Positions 5,746-12,106 of a stretch of 12,106 bases of DNA are shown here, piece by piece (position 1 is the first letter of the stretch; each line of letters opens with the position of its first letter). The DNA is taken from contig CALAEX010000038.1 of assembly GCA_937891165.1 (NCBI GenBank), positions 1 to 12,106 on the forward strand. The letters are read 5' to 3'. Made by a program: the position numbers and the translations under genes. A model generated the notes under the pieces. That model had not been told where the DNA came from. It was given only the letters and a program-made list of their open reading frames with translations, and made no database searches. This DNA is from an uncultured Lachnospiraceae bacterium (GTDB lineage Bacteria; Bacillota; Clostridia; Lachnospirales; Lachnospiraceae).

Positions 5746-5905
5746 TTAATTGTTTTTATATGGTATTCTCCATTTTTTTGCATAAGTTTCTGCATAAGAA
5801 GCCGATGGAGTTATAATCATACAGCCTTCACAAACCTTATCGTAGTTAAAGCCACCATAGTAATCCGCAAAAATATTACTTCCAATACTTGTAACACCTC
5901 CTTGT
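5746..5905 (-). pseudogene. remnant of a BspA-type leucine-rich-repeat surface protein
   Basis: On the minus strand a frame without an ATG start runs to a TAA at 5748-5746. It encodes SIGSNIFADYYGGFNYDKV, then CEGCMIITPSASYAETYAKK, then WRIPYKNN. The last part is the characteristic C-terminal end of LRR_5/BspA proteins (S-x-AETYAKK-x-x-IP). It is preceded by a good ribosome binding site (AAGGAGGTG, 5903-5895) and the 18-nt leader shared with the secreted protein at 590-1042. Only the leader and the last 40 or so codons survive; signal peptide, start codon and repeats are gone. An internal deletion or recombination between paralogous surface genes would give this. A tiny ORF starting at a non-standard ATT cannot be excluded. 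Confidence 0.6.
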
Positions 5906-5923
5906 AAATTTATATATGATAAA
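5895..5923 (-). repeat. second copy of the surface-protein leader module
   Basis: It is identical to 1060-1077 over 18 bases (5906-5923), with the same GGAGGTG-type ribosome binding site beside it (5895-5903). It begins 8 bases after the end of the protease gene, so the leader has no room for its own upstream promoter in the usual place. That fits a broken copy. Confidence 0.65.
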
Positions 5924-5930
5924 CTTTCTC

Positions 5931-6860
5931 TTATTCCATATAATACAAATATACTGGCAATCTCTGCTTTGCATACTCTCTTGCCGATTCTTCAATACTT
6001 TGTGTATAATATGTAATCATTCCCTCATTTGTATTTGTATTTTGGGAGCTTTGTTCAAACTCTTCTTTCCATTGCTTGACTTGCTTTGCCCACAACAAAT
6101 CTCCTGTCATATCTAATTGCTCTACACAAGTATGTTGATATGCATGATACATTTCATGCAATAATGTATTCAATACTTTTTCTTCATTAGAAAGATTCTT
6201 TTCATTTATGACAATAGCATGAATGTCCGCTTGATAATATCCACCTAAGGTATCTTCTAAAACAGTTGCTCGTAAACTTGGTGCTTCAATTCCTAAGTAA
6301 AATGATTCTGTTATTAAAACAGACATTAACACTTTCAATTGCTCTTCCTTTGTCGCATTGTTATAATAGTCTGCTTTTAAACCTTGCTGTAATTCTACAT
6401 TATTTTCTAATAATTTTGCATGATTTTGCAATACAATTTCTTCTAAATCCTGCTTTGTTAAAGTAACACCAATATTTTCTTTTGGCAATTTTAAAATGAC
6501 AATATTACAAACAAAAAACACACCACCTATAACAATAAAACAATGACACAGCTTCTTTAAAACTCTTTGACCAATTTCAAATGCTTCTATTATCCAGTCC
6601 CATTCATCCAGACCTTCTTCTAATGCATCCATTGTTTCTAGTTTATATTCTAGTTCTTCTTTCTTTTGTTTGATTAAAATTATCATTGCCACAAATAATA
6701 AAAGAGCATACAAAACAAAAACACCAAGCCCACACCACAAAATCACAGGATAAGTATCCAATATTCCCCTCATCGAATACCCTACTACAAAACAAAACAC
6801 CATCATGACAATAAATTCAATTAGGGGATTCCTTCGCCTTCTCTTTCTTGTTAACCTCAT
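5931..6860 (-). CDS. membrane-anchored HExxH zinc metallopeptidase-like protein
   Basis: This encodes 309 residues from ATG 6860, which has an AAGGAG site (6869-6874) 8 bases upstream. An in-frame ATG at 6926 would add 22 residues but has no such site and lies inside a hairpin, so it was not chosen. The N-terminus is strongly basic (RLTRKRRRRN). Hydrophobic segments span about 13-31, 38-63 and 106-125, with a charged helical stretch between the second and third. The C-terminal domain carries LLHEMYHAYQH: H235, E236 and H239 form the zincin HExxH motif. SIEESAREYA (288-297) downstream offers a glutamate as third zinc ligand. The topology suggests a membrane-bound peptidase; the side of the membrane is uncertain. 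I do not recognise a named family. No substrate or partner gene is evident. Confidence 0.75.
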   Translation of the reverse strand: MRLTRKRRRRNPLIEFIVMMVFCFVVGYSMRGILDTYPVILWCGLGVFVLYALLLFVAMIILIKQKKEELEYKLETMDALEEGLDEWDWIIEAFEIGQRVLKKLCHCFIVIGGVFFVCNIVILKLPKENIGVTLTKQDLEEIVLQNHAKLLENNVELQQGLKADYYNNATKEEQLKVLMSVLITESFYLGIEAPSLRATVLEDTLGGYYQADIHAIVINEKNLSNEEKVLNTLLHEMYHAYQHTCVEQLDMTGDLLWAKQVKQWKEEFEQSSQNTNTNEGMITYYTQSIEESAREYAKQRLPVYLYYME

Positions 6861-6880
6861 ACTCCATACTCCTTCGTTAT

Positions 6881-6936
6881 AAATAAAGAGGTTGTCAAAA
6901 AATAGTTTAATATCATTTTCTGACAACCTCTTATTT
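6881..6936. repeat. strong hairpin upstream of the protease gene
   Basis: AAATAAAGAGGTTGTCA (6881-6897) is complementary to TGACAACCTCTTATTT (6921-6936), a 16-bp stem with a one-base bulge and a 23-base loop. In the plus sense it is followed by ATTCTTCTACTTTTTT, so a plus-oriented terminator is possible, though no plus-strand gene is seen upstream. In the minus sense it forms the 5' leader just before the ribosome binding site of the protease gene. GAGGTTGTCA-type ends also occur on insertion-sequence remnants. Confidence 0.6.
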
Positions 6937-6950
6937 ATTCTTCTACTTTT

Positions 6951-6985
6951 TTAATCTTTTTCTAAGTCTTATCCTAAAAGATTAA
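6951..6985. repeat. 10-bp perfect inverted repeat
   Basis: TTAATCTTTT (6951-6960) and AAAAGATTAA (6976-6985) are perfect reverse complements with a 15-base spacer. It sits between the protease leader hairpin and the GC-rich palindromic element. The arms are AT-rich with no T-tract on either side strong enough for a terminator call. It may be an operator or chance. Confidence 0.4.
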
Positions 6986-7004
6986 ATTACTTCACAAAAG
7001 CCAA

Positions 7005-7125
7005 GTCTTTGTACTATCTGTACAGAACCGTTTAGAAACGGCAGTCCTTGGCGAGGTCTTTTCGAGCCTAGTACTGCTCCGTTTCGCCACGAGCGAGAGC
7101 GTGTTCTAACAGATAGTACAAAGAC
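7005..7125 (-). ncRNA. GC-rich 121-bp palindromic element: candidate structured RNA or miniature mobile element
   Basis: The outer arms GTCTTTGTACTATCTGT (7005-7021) and its exact complement (7109-7125) form a perfect 17-bp stem. The inside is about 53% G+C (48 of 90 bases at 7021-7110), against about 30% around it. It contains CACG/CGTG (7088-7091 with 7100-7103) and GAAACGG/CCGTTTC (7035-7041 with 7079-7085), extended by CAGT/ACTG (7042-7045 with 7073-7076). CCGTTT (7028-7033) can compete for the same AAACGG, giving two exclusive folds. There is no open reading frame of note. It starts 16 bases after the acyltransferase stop on the minus strand, and the strand assignment follows that gene only. 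I do not recognise a known RNA family. Confidence 0.5.
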
Positions 7126-7140
7126 GGACTCTACATAATA

Positions 7141-8409
7141 CTAATAAACAATCTCTTTCTTTTTTAGAGCTAATTTATGCATTTCTTCTGTCGCAAAAGA
7201 AATCTTTGTAATGGCATCCCGCTTTGTCAAATAACACCAAAAACTATCGTCTGGAATTGAAATATCCACACAATCTCCTCGACCTAAATAGTCATATTCG
7301 ATATGCATACTTTCCAATCCTTTTGCACTACGTTTTAATACATAAGGTTCTCCATAATAATTACATTCCACTCTTGTTTCTTCTGGGGTTTGAATTAACT
7401 TACCCATACCCTGTTTATAAAACTTTTTAGAACCAGGCAATGTTTCTACTCGAACATCATCTTCAAAATAATATGTGCCATTTTCTATTTCTTCCCTCAC
7501 ACAGGCACGTTCCCAATTGCTCCAATCTGGAATATGAGAAAACTCGGTTTCTCCTTCTAGGGCATGAAGCTGACCATATTCATCCATTTCCCAAGTCTTC
7601 TTACAACAATCACACCAAAGTCTTGTGCCTTCGGAATCCATTTTTCCCTCTGTTTTACAAGATGGACATTTATACAACAGGGCATGTAATCCTTTTGCTC
7701 TTTGTGGATGGTCAATTTTAATTTGATTTTCTTTCTGCCATGCAAAATCATCATACTGAAAATGTTTTGCAATTCTTTCATTAATTTCCTTTACAGAAAG
7801 TGTTTTTGTCTCCTCTGCTGTTACAATCTGCACTAATTCTGCCTCTACATACGTCTTTTTATCAATTTTATTCCACTGCGGGCAAGTGACAAAGTTTCCA
7901 TGAATGGTTAATACAACGACTGGAACTCCCAACATTTTTACCATTTTTCCGAGAGAAGTTGGTAAAAAAGAAGTACATCCATCTAAGGAATATCTTGCTT
8001 CTGGAAAAAGAACAAAGACATTCTTTAACACATCCACACAATACTTCATATTTTTAATTAAATGAATATCTGTAATAAATTTTCTTGTTGCAATAATACC
8101 TGCCGCACGAGCAAGTGTTTCTGTATAAGTATTAAAACCTTCTAATGTCATAACATTATTAGGACGAGCTGGATGAGTTGCTTTTAACATGACAAAAAAA
8201 TCTACCATAGAAGCATGATTTGACAATAATAAATAAGGTTCTTTCAAATCTTCTACTTCTTTTTTCTTCCATTGAAAATTACGCTTTTTTAAATCTGGAT
8301 AACACAACACATACCGTATCGTGTGCAATAAAAAAATAGGATATCTTGGTCTTTTCTCAAAATCAAAATGTTCAATTTTATTCTTATCTCGTATCTTTAT
8401 CAATTTCAT
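7141..8409 (-). CDS. PlsC-type lysophospholipid/glycerolipid acyltransferase with zinc ribbon
   Basis: This encodes 422 residues from ATG 8409, which has GGGAG (8415-8419) five bases upstream; an in-frame ATG at 8421 lacks a site. The N-terminal half is an acyltransferase fold. Its catalytic motif is LLLSNHASMVDFF (H65 x4 D70), with VLFPEARYSLDG (133-144, the FPEGxR-like motif) and LGVPVVVLTIHGNF. These enzymes acylate lysophosphatidate or related glycerolipids at the membrane. The second half has a four-cysteine zinc ribbon, CPSC (C248, C251) and WCDCC (C266, C269), followed by a roughly 140-residue beta-rich domain I do not recognise. There is no clear transmembrane helix, so peripheral membrane attachment is likely. 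It follows the symporter gene on the same strand after 139 bases; cotranscription is uncertain. Confidence 0.85.
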   Translation of the reverse strand: MKLIKIRDKNKIEHFDFEKRPRYPIFLLHTIRYVLCYPDLKKRNFQWKKKEVEDLKEPYLLLSNHASMVDFFVMLKATHPARPNNVMTLEGFNTYTETLARAAGIIATRKFITDIHLIKNMKYCVDVLKNVFVLFPEARYSLDGCTSFLPTSLGKMVKMLGVPVVVLTIHGNFVTCPQWNKIDKKTYVEAELVQIVTAEETKTLSVKEINERIAKHFQYDDFAWQKENQIKIDHPQRAKGLHALLYKCPSCKTEGKMDSEGTRLWCDCCKKTWEMDEYGQLHALEGETEFSHIPDWSNWERACVREEIENGTYYFEDDVRVETLPGSKKFYKQGMGKLIQTPEETRVECNYYGEPYVLKRSAKGLESMHIEYDYLGRGDCVDISIPDDSFWCYLTKRDAITKISFATEEMHKLALKKKEIVY

Positions 8410-8548
8410 TGTTTCTCCCATCTCGCAAAAGCAATTTTACATTTCCAAAACAATGCATTCCGCTTTTAACACATGAAACAATTTTAACATATCTTCCGAC
8501 GATTTTCTACATTTTTTATAAAGAAATTATGACTTTATTATAAACTAG

Positions 8549-9952
8549 CTATTCCTGTTCATGCTTTTTCTTTAAAATAGCTACATTTTCTTCTACTCTT
8601 TTCTTCTTCAATGGATACCAAAACCACAAAATCAAAGCAAGTAGTAAAAATCCTGTGGCTGGAAGTAACGTAGAAATATTGTAAATTCCAAGTGTTACAC
8701 TTGCTTCAAATGCTGTTAATTCATTATACCCAATTAAAGTAAGTAATCCTCCTGAAAGTCCAGCGGATGCCGCCTGTCCTAATTTTCTTGCAAACGAATA
8801 TAACGCATATACTGAACCATCTTCTCTAATTCCATTTTTTATTTCAGAATAGTCAATCACATCTGTAATCAGTGCCCAGTTTACCATATTAAAAATACCT
8901 AATCCAAGCCAACAAGCAGTCATAATAGCTACATACACCCAAACATTCTCTGGTCGCAACAAAAACAAAAGAAAACAAACAACTGCTGCCAAAAGATTAG
9001 AAACTACACTAATTTCTGCTTTTCCAAATTTTTCTGCTAATGGCTTTGCCACTCCAGCCGCAAGAAACATCGCTCCTACCATAGTAAATGTAGAAGCAGA
9101 TTGTGCTGTTGTATTTCCATAAAAATTAGGATACACATAATTTGCCATGGACTGCATTGTCAACTGTGCCAATAACATTACAATAGAAGCAGCAATAATA
9201 GAAATTAAAGCTCGATTTTTTACCGCATTTTTTAACATAACAAATACACTATTATGTTCTGCCTTTGTTGTATTTGTCTCTGGTGTTACTCTTTCTGTTG
9301 TTAAAATATAACAAAGAATATAGCATCCCACAGCTAATATAGAAAAAATACCTGCAATTATTGTAAAAATGCGACCATTCATCACCGTATTACCATCTGG
9401 ACTTGTAGTATAAGCAATCATTGGAACACCTGCCCCAATAATCAATCCTGCTAAACTACCACCTAAACTTCGATATGTGGATAAAGATTGTCTATCGCCA
9501 GGTTCTGGTGAAATCGCAGAGGCCATAGAGCCATACGGAATATTAATCGAAGTATAAAAAATAGAACCCCACAAAATATAAGTAATAAATAACCATCCTA
9601 TTTTAAAATACATAGAAAATCCAGCGAAACTACTTTGATAAATTAAGAACGAAGAAATTGCCACAGGTCCACACATACGTCGAATCCAAGGTTTAAATTT
9701 TCCTACGGGAGTCACTTTGCTTCTATCACAAATACGCCCCATAGTCACATCTGTAAATGCATCTACAAAACGAGCAATCATCATAATAACACCAACAACT
9801 GCCGCTTCTACTCCCATAACATCCGTATAAAATTTTAACAAAAAACTAGAAGAAAGAATAAATGTAAAGTCATTACCAAAATCTCCAAATAAGTATCCTA
9901 ATTTATCACGTATTCCAAATGGTTTTTGACTTATTGTTTCGTTCTCTTTCAT
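8549..9952 (-). CDS. GPH-family sugar:cation symporter
   Basis: This encodes 467 residues, the usual length for the glycoside-pentoside-hexuronide:cation symporter family. ATG 9952 is chosen because AGGTGAGG (9961-9968) lies 8 bases upstream and the family N-terminus (KLGYLFGDFGNDFTF) follows at once; the open frame extends to 10030 without a better start. About twelve hydrophobic segments are visible. Family motifs include RFVDAFTDVTMGRICDRS (61-78) with PVGKFKPWI after it, SINIPYGSMASAI (135-147) and the C-terminal half motif ITDVIDYSEIKNGIREDG (362-379). It would import a glycoside with Na+ or H+. Its divergent neighbour encodes a GH2 glycosidase without a signal peptide, so the likely substrate is a beta-galactoside or beta-glucuronide hydrolysed inside the cell. 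Confidence 0.92.
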   Translation of the reverse strand: MKENETISQKPFGIRDKLGYLFGDFGNDFTFILSSSFLLKFYTDVMGVEAAVVGVIMMIARFVDAFTDVTMGRICDRSKVTPVGKFKPWIRRMCGPVAISSFLIYQSSFAGFSMYFKIGWLFITYILWGSIFYTSINIPYGSMASAISPEPGDRQSLSTYRSLGGSLAGLIIGAGVPMIAYTTSPDGNTVMNGRIFTIIAGIFSILAVGCYILCYILTTERVTPETNTTKAEHNSVFVMLKNAVKNRALISIIAASIVMLLAQLTMQSMANYVYPNFYGNTTAQSASTFTMVGAMFLAAGVAKPLAEKFGKAEISVVSNLLAAVVCFLLFLLRPENVWVYVAIMTACWLGLGIFNMVNWALITDVIDYSEIKNGIREDGSVYALYSFARKLGQAASAGLSGGLLTLIGYNELTAFEASVTLGIYNISTLLPATGFLLLALILWFWYPLKKKRVEENVAILKKKHEQE

Positions 9953-10020
9953 ATAAATAACCTCACCTTTCCCAATCGTTATTACTTTATATCTGTTCTT
10001 ATTTGTATTTTTTATAATAA

Positions 10021-10130
10021 AAAAGTACATACTTCTTTTAGAACTTAACTGTGCTTTTATTGTAAACGATAATAAGATTCTTTATTCAGAAAAATACCCA
10101 ATAAATTACTTTATTATGACAAAAGTACAT
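10021..10130. repeat. two direct copies of AAAAGTACAT in the symporter/glycosidase intergenic region
   Basis: AAAAGTACAT occurs at 10021-10030 and again at 10121-10130, 100 bases apart, one near each divergent gene. The pair could be half-sites for a local regulator (AraC- or LacI-like). No regulator gene is in view, and a 10-base match in AT-rich DNA is weak evidence. Confidence 0.3.
10061..10074 (+). promoter_or_regulatory. candidate catabolite-response element (CcpA site)
   Basis: TGTAAACGATAATA matches the cre consensus TGWAANCGNTNWCA at 13 of 14 positions (T instead of the C near the end). It lies in the intergenic region between the divergent symporter and glycosidase genes, where carbon catabolite repression of both would be expected. 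I could not assign convincing -35/-10 pairs on either strand of 9953-10159. Confidence 0.55.
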
Positions 10131-10159
10131 TATTTCTAACTCATTAAAAGGAGGTTACT

Positions 10160-12106
10160 ATGCGAACAGTTATAAATTTTAATTCTAAATGGGCATTTAC
10201 AAAACAAGCAGATACACTGCCAACAGCTATGCCAACCAAATGGGATTTTGTGAACCTGCCTCATTCTTGGAATGCCATTGATGGACAAGATGGCGAAAAC
10301 GATTATTACCGAGGTACTTGTTATTATGCCAAATCATTTTCTAAATTAGAGCTACCAGAAGCAGAGGAATACTATCTGGAATTTTGTGGTGCAAATTCGT
10401 CTGCGGATGTGTATGTAAATGGAACAAAATTATCTCATCATGATGGCGGATATTCTACCTTTCGAGTCAATATTACAAATGCATTAGAACAAGAGAATTT
10501 AATTGTAGTTACTGTAAACAATCAAAAAAATGATACCGTATATCCACAAAATGCTGACTTTACGTTTTATGGTGGTCTATATCGTGATGTCAATTTAATT
10601 GCAGTAAGTCATTCTCATTTTGACTTAGATTATTTTGGAGGTCCAGGAATTGCCGTCACACCATCCATCAAAGGACAAACAGCAGATGTGAAAATAGAAG
10701 TCTATATCACGAATCCAAAGCCAGAACAAACTCTCTCTTACAAAATAAAATCTGCTTGTGGTTGTGTTGTAGAAGAAATTACTGTTCCTGTGGATAAAAC
10801 AGATGTTTTATTATCTATCGAACAAGTCCACCTATGGAATGCTAGAAAAGACCCTTATCTTTATACAGCAGAAGTCTATTTAATGGAGGAAAATACAATA
10901 TTAGATAAAGTTACAACTCGTTTTGGGTGTCGTACATTCCGTATTGACCCCGAAAAAGGCTTTTTTTTAAATGGAGAACATTATCCTTTACGAGGTGTTT
11001 CTCGTCATCAAGACAGATGGGGCATTGGAAATGCTTTATTAAAAAAACATCATAAACAAGATATGGAATTGATTTATGAAATAGGTGCAACAACAATTCG
11101 TCTAGCCCACTATCAACACGACCAATATTTTTATGATTTATGCGATGAATATGGTATGGTTGTTTGGGCAGAAATTCCGTATATCTCTTCTCATATGCCA
11201 ACGGGCAGAGAAAATACCATTTCTCAAATGAAAGAACTTATTATTCAAAATTATAATCATCCTTCTATCATCGTTTGGGGATTATCGAACGAAATTACAA
11301 TGGCTGGAGCATCTAATCCTGATTTAATTGAAAATCATCGTATCCTAAATGACTTATGCCATGAAATGGATAAGACTCGTCTTACAACAATGGCCTGTGT
11401 CTCCATGTGTGATATGGATGAACCATATGTCCACATTCCAGATACCGTATCTTACAATCACTATTTTGGTTGGTACGGTGGAGATACATCTATGAATGGA
11501 CCTTGGTTTGATAAATTCCATGAAAAATATCCAAATCAGCCAATCGGTTGCAGTGAATATGGCTGTGAAGCATTAAACTGGCATACTTCCAACCCACAAC
11601 AAGGTGATTACACCGAAGAATACCAAGCCTACTATCATGAAGAATTGATTAAACAATTATTTTCTAGAGATTATTTATGGGCAACCCACGTTTGGAATAT
11701 GTTTGATTTTGGTGCTGACGCTAGAAACGAAGGTGGTGAAAATGGTCAAAATCACAAAGGACTTGTCACATTTGACCGTAAATACAAAAAAGACTCCTTC
11801 TATGCTTATAAAGCATGGTTAAGTAAAGAACCTTTTGTGCATATTTGCGGAAAACGATATGTAAATCGTGTGGAAGATATTACAAAAGTGACCGTATATT
11901 CCAATCTACCAGAAATAGAATTGTTCGTTAATGGAACTAGCCTTGGAAAACAAACAAGCAACGAACACTTCTTCTATTTCCAAGTACCAAATAAAGGAAC
12001 ATCCACCCTTATTGCAGTTGCAGGAAATTATAAAGATAGTAGCCTGATTAAAAAAGTAGAATCTTTTGATGAGTCATATCGATTAAAAGAAAAAAATGCA
12101 ATTTTA
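10160..12106 (+). CDS. glycoside hydrolase family 2 beta-galactosidase-like enzyme (3' end outside window)
   Basis: The frame is open for 649 codons from ATG 10160 to the window end with no stop. AAAAGGAGG (10146-10154) lies 5 bases before the start. The N-terminus has the jelly-roll sugar-binding domain (WDFVNLPHSWNAIDG; YYRGTCYYAKSF; NSSADVYVNG; HHDGGYSTF), then an immunoglobulin-like domain (about 165-275). The TIM barrel follows, starting at FFLNGEHYPLRGVSRHQD. The acid/base is E378 in VWGLSNEI and the nucleophile is E466 in GCSEYGCEA. Residues from about 585 (VTVYSNLPEIELFVNGTSLG) resemble the DUF4982-type domain common in Firmicutes and Bacteroidetes GH2 enzymes. There is no signal peptide, so it acts in the cytoplasm on sugar brought in by the divergent GPH symporter. 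A beta-galactosidase is most likely (RHQD resembles the LacZ RHE motif); a glucuronidase is less so. Confidence 0.9.
   Translation, partial: MRTVINFNSKWAFTKQADTLPTAMPTKWDFVNLPHSWNAIDGQDGENDYYRGTCYYAKSFSKLELPEAEEYYLEFCGANSSADVYVNGTKLSHHDGGYSTFRVNITNALEQENLIVVTVNNQKNDTVYPQNADFTFYGGLYRDVNLIAVSHSHFDLDYFGGPGIAVTPSIKGQTADVKIEVYITNPKPEQTLSYKIKSACGCVVEEITVPVDKTDVLLSIEQVHLWNARKDPYLYTAEVYLMEENTILDKVTTRFGCRTFRIDPEKGFFLNGEHYPLRGVSRHQDRWGIGNALLKKHHKQDMELIYEIGATTIRLAHYQHDQYFYDLCDEYGMVVWAEIPYISSHMPTGRENTISQMKELIIQNYNHPSIIVWGLSNEITMAGASNPDLIENHRILNDLCHEMDKTRLTTMACVSMCDMDEPYVHIPDTVSYNHYFGWYGGDTSMNGPWFDKFHEKYPNQPIGCSEYGCEALNWHTSNPQQGDYTEEYQAYYHEELIKQLFSRDYLWATHVWNMFDFGADARNEGGENGQNHKGLVTFDRKYKKDSFYAYKAWLSKEPFVHICGKRYVNRVEDITKVTVYSNLPEIELFVNGTSLGKQTSNEHFFYFQVPNKGTSTLIAVAGNYKDSSLIKKVESFDESYRLKEKNAIL

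Noticed and set aside
5916..6466. Plus-strand open frames across the protease gene
   Set aside because: They are antisense to the HExxH protein, rich in Leu/Ile/Cys as complement frames of AT-rich genes are, and lack ribosome binding sites.
7224..7781. Open frames within the acyltransferase gene on both strands
   Set aside because: They overlap a gene with clear catalytic and zinc-ribbon motifs; none shows a domain or a ribosome binding site.
8346..8543. Plus-strand open frame over the acyltransferase start
   Set aside because: Mostly antisense to the acyltransferase N-terminus, with no ribosome binding site and no recognisable sequence.
8410..8548. Hairpin TTTATAATAAAG / CTTTATAAA after the symporter stop as a terminator
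   Set aside because: The stem is AT-only, broken by a bulge and short; too weak to call. No other feature was found in this gap.
10911..11201. Minus-strand open frame within the GH2 gene
   Set aside because: It lies fully antisense to the conserved GH2 TIM-barrel start.
1..12106. CRISPR arrays, tRNA and rRNA genes
   Set aside because: No regularly spaced direct repeats and no cloverleaf or rRNA-like sequence were seen on either strand.

Overview
The window is AT-rich (about 30% G+C by eye). Its gene content points to a low-GC Gram-positive gut anaerobe of the Clostridia, probably Lachnospiraceae: strong GGAGG-type ribosome binding sites, a secreted protein with the roughly 40-residue repeats common on clostridial surface proteins, a BspA-type leucine-rich-repeat remnant, an AAA-like ATPase/PD-(D/E)XK gene, and a family 2 glycosidase next to a GPH sugar symporter. 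The genus cannot be read from this sequence alone.

Layout. 1-387 is the 3' part of a zinc-finger-less TnpB-type gene, followed by about 200 bases rich in complementary arms that may be its guide-RNA scaffold (388-589). It runs head-on into a short secreted repeat protein (590-1042, minus) that looks truncated at the element's edge. Next is a minus-strand gene fusing a helix-turn-helix to an AAA-like ATPase and a PD-(D/E)XK-type nuclease (1271-3148). It has a clear terminator and promoter of its own. A 369-base intergenic stretch then holds an orphan terminator, a perfect 22-bp inverted repeat and a strong sigma-A-type promoter.

That promoter drives the most interesting part of the window, a tight three-gene plus-strand operon at 3518-5645. 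It encodes an XRE-type regulator, an ABC/OLD-type ATPase and a TOPRIM-like protein, with 1-nt and 4-nt gene overlaps and a strong terminator at the end. The ATPase + TOPRIM pair has the architecture of split OLD-family (PARIS-like, AriA/AriB) anti-phage systems. Here it is compact and coupled to its own regulator. A CTATA-GAA-TATAG inverted repeat on the -10 box is a candidate autoregulatory operator.

Downstream on the minus strand are a start-less remnant of a leucine-rich-repeat protein (about 5746-5905), a membrane protein with an HExxH zinc-protease signature (5931-6860), and a GC-rich 121-bp palindromic element (7005-7125) that could be a structured RNA or a miniature mobile element. These are followed by a PlsC-type acyltransferase with a C-terminal zinc ribbon (7141-8409). 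The window ends with a divergent carbohydrate locus: a GPH sugar:cation symporter (8549-9952, minus) and a cytoplasmic GH2 beta-galactosidase-like enzyme (10160 to past the window end, plus). Their shared intergenic region has a near-consensus catabolite-response element. Taken together, 1-7140 looks like an accessory region (mobile element, defence, gene remnants), while 7141-12106 looks like ordinary metabolic genome.
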